Assembly: GCA_019912385.1 (NCBI GenBank)
Contig: JAIOIW010000070.1
Span: forward strand, 1 to 47,064
Direction of reading: 5' to 3'
Length of the DNA: 47,064 nucleotides
DNA from: Notoacmeibacter sp.
GTDB taxonomy: Bacteria > Pseudomonadota > Alphaproteobacteria > Rhizobiales > Rhizobiaceae
Each line of letters opens with the position of its first letter. Position 1 is the first letter of the stretch. The notes under the pieces are model-generated. The model saw nothing but the letters and a program-made list of their open reading frames with translations. It searched no databases and was not told where the DNA came from. Positions 35,043 to 42,273 of this stretch are shown here, one piece after another. A program made the position numbers and the translations under genes.

Positions 35043-35411
35043 TTACCGGCGCGCGAAAAACGCTGAGACAGCGACAGCCAGCCATCCAGCCATCATGGCG
35101 AGGCCGCCTGCGGGTGCGGCCATGGGGAAGAGCCGGCCGTATTCATAGGCCCGCATCGCGATGTCGGCAGAGAACAAACCCGCGCCGGCAAACAACAACA
35201 GTGCCGCGGCACGCAGAATCGCGTCGGGACGACCGGACAGGCCCAGAGCAAGCAGCGCCGGCGCATGAGCAAGACAGATCAGGGCGACGGCGCCCATGAG
35301 CCGGGGATCGGTGCCGGCATGCGCGCTTGCCGCCGCCGCGGCAACGCCGCAAAAACCCAGAAGAGCGGCACCGAACAACGCCCCCCTGCCCTTGTTGCCG
35401 TCATCCGCCAT
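35043..35411 (-). CDS. DUF423-family membrane protein
   Basis: A 122-residue protein with four hydrophobic segments (GAALLGFCGVAAAAASAHAG, MGAVALICLAHAPALLAL, AAALLLFAGAGLFSADI, APAGGLAMMAGWLAVAVS). The alternation of helices with FSADI and MAPAGG motifs is that of DUF423/YgdD proteins. ATG 35411 follows GGGAGAAG. Function is not established. It is convergent with the glyoxalase-related gene and divergent from mazG. Confidence 0.82.
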   Translation of the reverse strand: MADDGNKGRGALFGAALLGFCGVAAAAASAHAGTDPRLMGAVALICLAHAPALLALGLSGRPDAILRAAALLLFAGAGLFSADIAMRAYEYGRLFPMAAPAGGLAMMAGWLAVAVSAFFARR

Positions 35412-35530
35412 GCCGCTTCTCCCTGTTTGCCGCGCGACGCTACCCATGGCGCGGGCCCGGTGCAACAGAGCTGTGCGTACTGCCCGGCCCGGCCTGTATT
35501 CGAAGCCACTGTCGCGCTACCGTTCTGCTC

Positions 35531-36358
35531 ATGAAACCGTCAAAAGACATATCGCGACTGCTGGAGATCATGGCAGCGCTTCGCACGCCGGTAACCGGCT
35601 GTCCATGGGACCTGGAACAGGATTTCTCCACCATTGCCCCCTACACGATCGAAGAAGCCTATGAGGTGGCCGACGCGATCGAACGTGGCGATATGGTCGA
35701 CCTGCGCGACGAACTGGGCGACCTGCTGCTCCAGGTGGTCTATCACGCCCGCATGGCGCAGGAGGCGGGCGAGTTCGAGTTCGGCGATGTCGTCCAAGCG
35801 ATCACGGCGAAGATGATCCGGCGCCATCCGCATGTGTTCGGCGACGGCGGCGCCCGGGATCCCGCGGCCGTCAAGGAGACCTGGGAAGAGATCAAGGCCC
35901 AGGAACGGGCGCAGAAACGCGCCGAGCGCCTCGCGCGCGGTGAGGAAGCGGAGGAACAGGACAAGAAGGGTTACCTCGATTCTGTTCCGGTCGCACACAC
36001 CGCCCTCACCCGCGCGTTGAAACTGCAGCAACAAGCCGCGCGCGTCGGTTTCGACTGGTTGGATGCGCCGCCGATCCTCGACAAGATCGAGGAGGAAATC
36101 AGGGAGTTGCGCGAAGCGGTGGAGAGCGGCGAACGGGACCACGTGCGCGAGGAATTCGGCGACGTGCTGTTTGCTCTGGTCAATCTCGGCCGCCATCTCG
36201 GCATCGACAGCGAAGACGCGCTGAAGCGCACCAATGCCAAGTTCACGAGCCGGTTTCACAAGGTGGAGCAAGCGCTTGAGGCCGGCAATCGCTCCCTGGA
36301 AGGAGCGACGCTGGACGAAATGGAAGCCTTATGGCAGGCGGCAAAAAACAAGGAATAG
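35531..36358 (+). CDS. mazG: Nucleoside triphosphate pyrophosphohydrolase MazG
   Basis: A 275-residue tandem MazG-fold enzyme that hydrolyses NTPs to NMP and pyrophosphate. Domain 1 carries CPWDLEQDFSTIAPYTIEEA and DELGDLLLQVVYHA (the E-x-x-E and E-x-x-D metal ligands). Domain 2 carries EEEIRELREAV and REEFGDVLFALVNLGRHLG. Both active-site sets appear complete. The ATG at 35531 is the family start; the longer upstream frame is non-coding. Confidence 0.9.
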   Translation: MKPSKDISRLLEIMAALRTPVTGCPWDLEQDFSTIAPYTIEEAYEVADAIERGDMVDLRDELGDLLLQVVYHARMAQEAGEFEFGDVVQAITAKMIRRHPHVFGDGGARDPAAVKETWEEIKAQERAQKRAERLARGEEAEEQDKKGYLDSVPVAHTALTRALKLQQQAARVGFDWLDAPPILDKIEEEIRELREAVESGERDHVREEFGDVLFALVNLGRHLGIDSEDALKRTNAKFTSRFHKVEQALEAGNRSLEGATLDEMEALWQAAKNKE

Positions 36359-36392
36359 AAATCTTGTACCCGTTTCAGGCCCGGCTCGCGAT

Positions 36393-36418
36393 ACTGGTGT
36401 CGCTTGCTCGCCACCAGT
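36393..36418 (+). terminator. Possible transcription-end hairpin after mazG
   Basis: ACTGGTG (36393-36399) and CACCAGT (36412-36418) form a 7-bp stem with a 12-nt loop, 35 bp after the mazG stop. No T-run follows, so it would need Rho or act only as an RNA 3'-end block. Confidence 0.3.
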
Positions 36419-36469
36419 TGAATGGCAATTGAAGAAATTCACCAATAACGAGAATGTTGGGAGAAATGC

Positions 36470-36600
36470 TTTCGATCCCTGTTATTTAGCATTTCACTTA
36501 TTAGCGAATTATATATTTTATTATATTTACTTATTATGCGTTACGACAATTTTTCCTACACATTCTTCATTCCTAAACCAATTCTTAGCAACCATTAAAT
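36470..36600. other. Strongly AT-rich intergenic patch
   Basis: Within an otherwise GC-rich genome this ~130-bp stretch is dominated by A and T (for example TTATATATTTTATTATATTT at about 36508-36527). It contains no gene. It lies directly upstream of the small arginine-rich gene and is a likely promoter or silencer region; AT-rich tracts with T-A steps are targets of MucR/Ros-type proteins in Rhizobiales (inference). Confidence 0.5.
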
Positions 36601-36642
36601 ATCTTCACACTGTTTCATGATTATGCCGAAAGGATAATATCC

Positions 36643-36807
36643 ATGGATGATCAGGATTTTGTTCGACCTGAAAATGATCGCCACGGTCGACGGGATGGGA
36701 AGGACCGGCGATCCGGTCTGGACACGCGAACCGAAGAGGAAAAGCGGGTCATCGGGGAAAGGCGGTCCGGCGTGAACAGACGCACCGGTGCCGACAGGCG
36801 CAAATAA
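36643..36807 (+). CDS. Small arginine-rich protein, 54 residues
   Basis: An ATG at 36643 behind AAAGGA opens a 54-codon frame ending in TAA. The product begins MDDQDFVRPEND and then carries repeated short basic motifs: GRRDGKDRRSGLD, GERRSGVNRRTGADRR. The RRSG-x-(D/N)RR repeat recurs in small proteins and linkers of proteobacteria and is unlikely to arise by chance. Alternating acidic and arginine runs suggest a disordered nucleic-acid- or membrane-surface-binding peptide. Function unknown. It is convergent with hflX. Confidence 0.6.
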   Translation: MDDQDFVRPENDRHGRRDGKDRRSGLDTRTEEEKRVIGERRSGVNRRTGADRRK

Positions 36808-36843
36808 TCGCGCCAAAAAGGCCGGAAGTCTTCGCCGTTTGGA

Positions 36844-38178
36844 CTACTCGGCACTCTTTTCCCGGCGTCCGCGCAAGCGCTCCAGGATCTGGCTTTCTCC
36901 AGCGGCAGTCGCCGACAGTTCCAGCGTGACCGAGCCGTCGTCCTCGTCGCTTCGGCCAACGACCGAGGCATGGCGGTAGATCCAGTCGAGATGATGAAGC
37001 TGCGCCGGCGCAAGACGGACACTCATCTGGCGTAACGACCCGCTAATCCGCGCCTCGATCCTCAGGAGCAGGCGCTCGACACCCTCCCCGGTCGCCGCAG
37101 ACACCGCGACCGGCCGTTCGCCCTCCGGCAATGCACTTGCATCGCCGGCAAAACGCAGGCGGTCGGCCTCATCGAGCCGGTCGATCTTGTTCCAGACCTC
37201 CAGCACCCTGGTCCGGTCCTGCGCGTCGATCCCCAGATCACCGAGAATGGATTCCACATCATTTGCCTGCGCCGCCGTGTCGGGATCGGAAATATCCCGC
37301 AGGTGAATCACCAGATCGGCCTCGATGACTTCTTCAAGCGTAGCGCGAAACGCGGCTACGAGATGGGTCGGAAGGTCGGAAATGAACCCGACGGTATCGG
37401 ACAGGATTATGGTTTCGCCGTGCGGCAGTCGCACCCGGCGAAGGGTCGGGTCAAGCGTGGCGAAAAGCATGTCGGCGGCCGTCACCCCCGCCCCGGTCAG
37501 GCGATTGAACAGCGTCGACTTGCCGGCATTGGTATAGCCGACGATGGCGACCACGGGATAAGGTACCTTGCGGCGTTTCGCGCGGTGCAGGTCGCGCGTG
37601 CGCCGCACCGTTTCAAGCTCGCGCTTAAGCCGGGTGATCTTCTCCTGCAGGATGCGCCGGTCGGCCTCGATCTGGGTTTCGCCCGGACCGCCGAGGAAGC
37701 CGGCGCCGCCGCGCTGGCGCTCAAGGTGGGTCCAACTGCGCACCAGGCGCCCGCGCTGATATTGCAGGTGGGCCAGATCCACCTGCAGCACGCCCTCCTT
37801 CGTGCGCGCCCTTCGGCCGAAGATCTCCAGAATGAGGCCGGTACGATCGAGCACCTTGGCTTCGAACGCCCTTTCGAGGTTTCGTTGCTGGACCGGCGTG
37901 AGCGGGTGGTCGACCACCACGAGCCCCGCATCGCTCTCCTTGACGATATCGGAGAGCGCGTCGATCTTGCCGGTTCCAAGCAGGGTGGCCGCCCGCGGCC
38001 GCCCAACGGCGACGATCTCGCTGTGCACGATTTCCAGATCGATCGCTTGCGCCAGGCCGGTTGCTTCATCGAGGCGCGCCTGCGGCGCACGCTTCAGGAT
38101 CGCGCGCGCGCCTCCGCGATCACCCCCATCCCGCTCGCCCGCCTGGGCGAGTACCGGCACGACAACCACCGCACGCAT
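36844..38178 (-). CDS. hflX: Ribosome-associated GTPase HflX
   Basis: A 444-residue GTPase. The N-terminal HflX domain contains VVVDHPLTPVQQRNLE and GRRARTKEGVLQVDLAHLQY. The G domain carries GYTNAGKSTLFN (G1), DTVGFISDLPTHLVAAF (G3) and NKID (G4). It rescues stalled ribosomes. I use the ATG at 38178, where the conserved RAVVVVPVL begins and GAGGAG is close upstream; an alternative TTG at 38244 abuts the hfq stop. hfq-hflX is a conserved pair. Confidence 0.9.
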   Translation of the reverse strand: MRAVVVVPVLAQAGERDGGDRGGARAILKRAPQARLDEATGLAQAIDLEIVHSEIVAVGRPRAATLLGTGKIDALSDIVKESDAGLVVVDHPLTPVQQRNLERAFEAKVLDRTGLILEIFGRRARTKEGVLQVDLAHLQYQRGRLVRSWTHLERQRGGAGFLGGPGETQIEADRRILQEKITRLKRELETVRRTRDLHRAKRRKVPYPVVAIVGYTNAGKSTLFNRLTGAGVTAADMLFATLDPTLRRVRLPHGETIILSDTVGFISDLPTHLVAAFRATLEEVIEADLVIHLRDISDPDTAAQANDVESILGDLGIDAQDRTRVLEVWNKIDRLDEADRLRFAGDASALPEGERPVAVSAATGEGVERLLLRIEARISGSLRQMSVRLAPAQLHHLDWIYRHASVVGRSDEDDGSVTLELSATAAGESQILERLRGRREKSAE

Positions 38179-38244
38179 CTTCTCCTCGCCCTGCCGGGTC
38201 ACGGCGGGTTCGGAATCCCCGGTGTCAGCAGGAGGCTTGGCCAA

Positions 38245-38487
38245 TCAGTTGCCGCTATCCTCGCTCTCGAACATCTGAACCGGCTGGCTCGGCATGATTG
38301 TCGAGATCGCGTGTTTGTAAACGAGTTGGGAATGTCCGTCACGACGCAGCAGGACGCAGAAATTGTCGAACGACGTGACAACCCCGGTCAGCTTGACGCC
38401 GTTTATGAGGAAAATGGTGAGCGGATTCTTGTTCTTGCGGACCGTATTGAGAAACAGGTCCTGTAGGTTCTGTGATCGTTCAGCCAT
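38245..38487 (-). CDS. hfq: RNA chaperone Hfq
   Basis: An 80-residue Sm-like protein. Sm1 reads [20 protein letters not shown] and Sm2 reads [13 protein letters not shown], both canonical. It forms a hexamer that helps small RNAs pair with mRNAs. I use the ATG at 38487 ([13 protein letters not shown]), the family start; the frame open up to 38571 is not part of the protein. It heads the unit with hflX. Confidence 0.94.
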   Translation of the reverse strand: MAERSQNLQDLFLNTVRKNKNPLTIFLINGVKLTGVVTSFDNFCVLLRRDGHSQLVYKHAISTIMPSQPVQMFESEDSGN

Positions 38488-38617
38488 TGTTCTTGTCTTC
38501 CGCCGATCGTCTTTGTTTTTCTCAGAAGCGGCAGTAAATCCCCCGCCCTCTTCGCTCGCGTGCGGAGCCATCTAACGAAAACACAAACTGAATTGCGCAC
38601 CGCACTGGTTAAAGCGG

Positions 38618-39484
38618 TTACCAAACCTTGGTCTTTTCCGCAATGTCAAAGAACGACGCACGCAGCGAAAGCGCCATCGATCCGGGGACGCCATTGGCAA
38701 CCGGCCGACCATCGATCTCGACCACCGGCATGACCAATGTGGTCGCCGCCGTAATAAATGCTTCCCGCGCATTCTGGGCCTCCTCGACCGAGAATGCGCG
38801 CTCCTCGACCTGGTAGCCAAGACTTGCCGCGAGGTCCATGACGCCGGCCCGCGTTACGCCGCGCAATATGCCGTATTCGGCTGGCCGCGTCACGAGAACG
38901 CCTTCGCCCGTGACGATCCATGCGTTGGTCGCAGCCCCCTCTTTCACCATCCCGTCCTCATCGACGAACCAGGCTTCCTGCGCTCCGGCGTCGCGCGCCT
39001 GCTGGCGGGCAAGTACGTTCGGCAGCAGGCCGACGCTCTTGATATCGACACGGTCCCAACGATTTTCCGGTACTGTAATAACCGAAATCCCCGTTTGCGC
39101 CTTCTTTGCCACGGCGTCCGGATCGCTCCTCCTGGCGGTCACGACAAGCGCGGGACGCGTCGTGGGAGCCGGGAAGAAGTGATCGCGCGGTGCGACCCCG
39201 CGGGTCACCTGCAGGTACACGAGACCGTTTCGTATCCGATTCCGGCGCACGACCTCGCACATGATCGCTTCGAGCGACGTGCGATGAACCGGCCAGCCGA
39301 TGGCCAGTTCGCCGAGGCTGCGGTCCAGGCGGTCGAGATGGCGGGTCATGTCGACGACATATCCGCGCGCGACTTCGCACACCTCGTAGACGCCATCGGC
39401 AAACTGGTAGCCGCGGTCCTCGACATGCACGGCCGCGGAGGCGTGTGGAACATAGCGGCCATTCACATAGGCGATGCGCGACAT
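38618..39484 (-). CDS. dat: D-amino-acid aminotransferase (fold-type IV)
   Basis: A 288-residue PLP enzyme. The PLP lysine is Lys149 in RVDIKSVGLLPNV. The N-terminal motif VNGRYVPHASAAVHVEDRGY, the arginine-containing VTRGVAPRDH and the cofactor phosphate loop GILRGVTR are typical of D-amino-acid aminotransferase, the gene usually found between trkA and hfq in Rhizobiales. The product would interconvert D-alanine and D-glutamate. A branched-chain aminotransferase or lyase role is less likely. Confidence 0.85.
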   Translation of the reverse strand: MSRIAYVNGRYVPHASAAVHVEDRGYQFADGVYEVCEVARGYVVDMTRHLDRLDRSLGELAIGWPVHRTSLEAIMCEVVRRNRIRNGLVYLQVTRGVAPRDHFFPAPTTRPALVVTARRSDPDAVAKKAQTGISVITVPENRWDRVDIKSVGLLPNVLARQQARDAGAQEAWFVDEDGMVKEGAATNAWIVTGEGVLVTRPAEYGILRGVTRAGVMDLAASLGYQVEERAFSVEEAQNAREAFITAATTLVMPVVEIDGRPVANGVPGSMALSLRASFFDIAEKTKVW

Positions 39485-39513
39485 GATGAACTCCGGTTGG
39501 CGCCTGGCTGCAA

Positions 39514-40890
39514 TCAGAAGAATTCCAGGCTGACACGAAACATCTGCTCAACCTGGCGGACTGCCTCCGGCAAGGCGAATATGACGACTCGATCCTTGGG
39601 CTTGATGACCAGCGATCCGGCCGGCTTGATCATCTTGCCGTCGCGGAAAATGGCGCCGATGCGCATGCCGTCGGGTAATTCCAGGTCACGCAGGGCCGCG
39701 CCGACCAGCGGCGAGGTTTCGAGGGCTTCGGCCTCGATGGCTTCGGCCGCGCCGCGCTGGATCGTGTGCACGGCGCGGATACGCCCGCGGCGCACATGCT
39801 GCAGCACGCGCGAGATCGTCACGTTGCGCGGATTGACGAACGAATCGATACCCATCGTGCGGGTGAAATCCTGATAGGTCGGATCATTGACCAGAGCCAT
39901 GTTCGACTTGCAGCCCAGCCGCTTGGCCATCGCGCTTGCCAGGATATTGACATGGTCGTCATTGGTCAGCGCGACCAGGAGATCGGTATCCTGGATATCC
40001 GCCTCGATCAGCAGCTTCTGGTCCAGCGCGTCGCCATGCAGCACGACGGTGCGGCGCAATTCGTCGGCGATCTCGATGGCGCGCTCGCGCGAGCTTTCGA
40101 TGATCTTGACCTTGGTTCTGCTCTGGCGAGCCTCGATCGAACGCGCAACGTAAAGGCCGATATTTCCGCCGCCCGCTATGACGATCCGGGTCGCCTCAGG
40201 CTCCTCATGGCCAAACAGGCCAAGGGTGCGGCGCACCTGTTCGCGGGCCGAGACGACATAGGCCAGATCGCCGGCCATCAGTTGGTCGGCCGAGTGGGGG
40301 ATGAACAGCCGGCCGTCGCGGGAAACGCCGACAACCGTCGAAAGCAGGTCGGGAAACAGCTCGGACAGCTGCGCCAGCGGTGTGTTGATGACCGGGCATT
40401 CGTCCAGGCATTCGATTGCCACCATGGCGATATTGTCGTCGGCAAAGCGCACAACGTCGGTCGCGCCGGGCAGGGCAATACGCCGCAGCACCATTTCTCC
40501 GACTTCCTGCTCCGGCGAAATGATCACGTCGATCGGCATGTGATCGCGGGAAAACAGATCGGAATAGTGCTTTCGCAGATAGGACTGCGAGCGCACGCGG
40601 GCGACCTTCGTGGGCACGTTGAACAGCGAATGGGCCACCTGGCAGGCCACCATGTTCACTTCGTCGTGCAGCGTGACGGCAATGATCATGTCGGCCTGTT
40701 GCGCGCCGGCCGCCTCGAGCACGTCGGGATGCGAGCCGTGGCCGACGAAGCCGCGCACGTCGAGCGTGTCGCGGATACCGCGGATCAGCTCCGACGAGGT
40801 ATCGATGACCGTGACATCATTGTCTTCGGCGGAAAGGCGTTCGGCTATGCCGTAGCCGACACGGCCGGCCCCGCAGATGATCACGCGCAT
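39514..40890 (-). CDS. trkA: Trk potassium uptake system NAD-binding protein TrkA
   Basis: A 458-residue peripheral membrane protein with two repeats of Rossmann NAD-binding plus TrkA-C domains. The glycine motifs are IICGAGRVGYGIAERL (repeat 1) and IVIAGGGNIGLYVARSI (about residue 232, repeat 2). It gates the Trk/Ktr potassium channel. It follows ntrX by 21 bp on the same strand, the usual alphaproteobacterial order ntrY-ntrX-trkA. Confidence 0.92.
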   Translation of the reverse strand: MRVIICGAGRVGYGIAERLSAEDNDVTVIDTSSELIRGIRDTLDVRGFVGHGSHPDVLEAAGAQQADMIIAVTLHDEVNMVACQVAHSLFNVPTKVARVRSQSYLRKHYSDLFSRDHMPIDVIISPEQEVGEMVLRRIALPGATDVVRFADDNIAMVAIECLDECPVINTPLAQLSELFPDLLSTVVGVSRDGRLFIPHSADQLMAGDLAYVVSAREQVRRTLGLFGHEEPEATRIVIAGGGNIGLYVARSIEARQSRTKVKIIESSRERAIEIADELRRTVVLHGDALDQKLLIEADIQDTDLLVALTNDDHVNILASAMAKRLGCKSNMALVNDPTYQDFTRTMGIDSFVNPRNVTISRVLQHVRRGRIRAVHTIQRGAAEAIEAEALETSPLVGAALRDLELPDGMRIGAIFRDGKMIKPAGSLVIKPKDRVVIFALPEAVRQVEQMFRVSLEFF

Positions 40891-40911
40891 GGCAGACGTT
40901 CCTCTAAGGTT

Positions 40912-42273
40912 CTAAACCCCGAGCGACTTCATCTTGCGGTGAAGCGCCGAACGCTCCATACCAATGAATTCGGCCGTACGCGAGATGTTACCGCCAAATC
41001 TGTTGATCTGGGCGACAAGGTAGTCGCGCTCGAACATCTCGCGGGCTTCGCGCAACGGCAGCGCCATGATGTGCTGGTCGGACTGGCCGGGCGTCTTCGG
41101 CATCATTTCGCCGATCTCCGCGGGAAGCAGGTTGGCGGTGATGGGAGACCCGGCTCCATCGCCGCTGGTCAGGATAAGCAGGCGCTCGATATTGTTGCGC
41201 AATTGACGGACATTGCCCGGCCAGTTGTGAGCCTGAAGCACCGCCATCGCATCTTCTGCGATCGGCCGCGGCTTGATCCCGGCCTGGCGCGCGATCTGTG
41301 CGACGAAATGGTCGACGAGGTAGGGAATATCCTCGCGCCGGTCGGCCAATGATGGCACGAGAACCGGCACGACCGCGAGGCGGTGATAAAGGTCTTCGCG
41401 GAACATGCCCTCGGCAATCAGCAACTCAAGGTCGCGTGCCGTCGAGGAGATGACGCGCACATCCACCTTGACCCGGCGCGTCCCCCCTACCCGCTCGAAT
41501 TGCTGGTCGACGAGTACACGCATGATCTTGTTCTGCGTCTCGCGCGGCATGTCCGCCACTTCGTCGATGTAGAGGATGCCCTGGTGTGCTTCTTCAAGGG
41601 CCCCGACCTTTCGCTCTCCACCGTTCGATTCGGTCCCGAACAATTCGATTTCCATACGTTCGGGCGTGATCGCGGCGGCATTTATGGTGACGAACGGCCT
41701 GTCGGCGCGCGCCGAGCTCGCGTGAATGATGCGCGCCACGGCTTCCTTGCCTGCCCCCGAAGGCCCAATGATCATGACCCGGCTGTTGGTCGGCGCCACG
41801 CGATCGATGACGTGGCGAAGATTGTTCATCGCGGAGGATGCGCCGATCAGTTCGAAAGAACTGCCTGTCCGCTTCTTCAGGTCGGAGACCTCGCGGCGCA
41901 GCTTCGACGTTTCCAGCGCGCGTTCCGCGATCAGGATCAGCCGGTCGGCCTTGAACGGCTTTTCGATGAAATCATAGGCGCCGCGCTTGAGCGCCGAGAC
42001 CGCCGTCTCGATCGTGCCGTGGCCAGAAATCATCACCACCGGCAGGTCCGGGTGGAGTTTCTTGATCTCGTCGAGAAGCGCAAGGCCATCGAGCTTGGAG
42101 CCCTGGAGCCAGATGTCGAGGAAGATCAGTCGCGGCACGCGCTCGCCGATGGAGGCAAGTGCGCTGTCGCTGTCATGGGCCGTGCGAGCCTCATGCCCCT
42201 CGTCTTCGAGTATCCCGGCAACCAGTTCGCGGATATCAACCTCGTCATCAACGATGAGAATGTCAGACGCCAT
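40912..42273 (-). CDS. ntrX: NtrX nitrogen-related response regulator
   Basis: A 453-residue regulator. The receiver domain has DD at 9-10 and the phospho-acceptor Asp53 (LIFLDIWLQGSKLDG). The AAA+ domain has GPSGAGKEAVARIIH and Walker B ILYIDEVADM. The GAFTGA loop that contacts sigma-54 is replaced (ELFGTESNGGERKVGALEE), as in other alphaproteobacterial NtrX proteins, so classical sigma-54 activation is doubtful. A Fis-type HTH ends the protein (NISRTAEFIGMERSALHRKM). ATG 42273 overlaps the ntrY stop by 11 nt. Confidence 0.9.
   Translation of the reverse strand: MASDILIVDDEVDIRELVAGILEDEGHEARTAHDSDSALASIGERVPRLIFLDIWLQGSKLDGLALLDEIKKLHPDLPVVMISGHGTIETAVSALKRGAYDFIEKPFKADRLILIAERALETSKLRREVSDLKKRTGSSFELIGASSAMNNLRHVIDRVAPTNSRVMIIGPSGAGKEAVARIIHASSARADRPFVTINAAAITPERMEIELFGTESNGGERKVGALEEAHQGILYIDEVADMPRETQNKIMRVLVDQQFERVGGTRRVKVDVRVISSTARDLELLIAEGMFREDLYHRLAVVPVLVPSLADRREDIPYLVDHFVAQIARQAGIKPRPIAEDAMAVLQAHNWPGNVRQLRNNIERLLILTSGDGAGSPITANLLPAEIGEMMPKTPGQSDQHIMALPLREAREMFERDYLVAQINRFGGNISRTAEFIGMERSALHRKMKSLGV

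Noticed and set aside
36595-36816. A minus-strand small gene over the arginine-rich gene
   Set aside because: The plus strand has a ribosome-binding site, repeated motifs and a cleaner composition; the minus frame is its shadow.
39766-41352. A 528-codon plus-strand open frame across trkA and ntrX
   Set aside because: It crosses two well-identified minus-strand genes and shows no domain; it is a codon-bias shadow.
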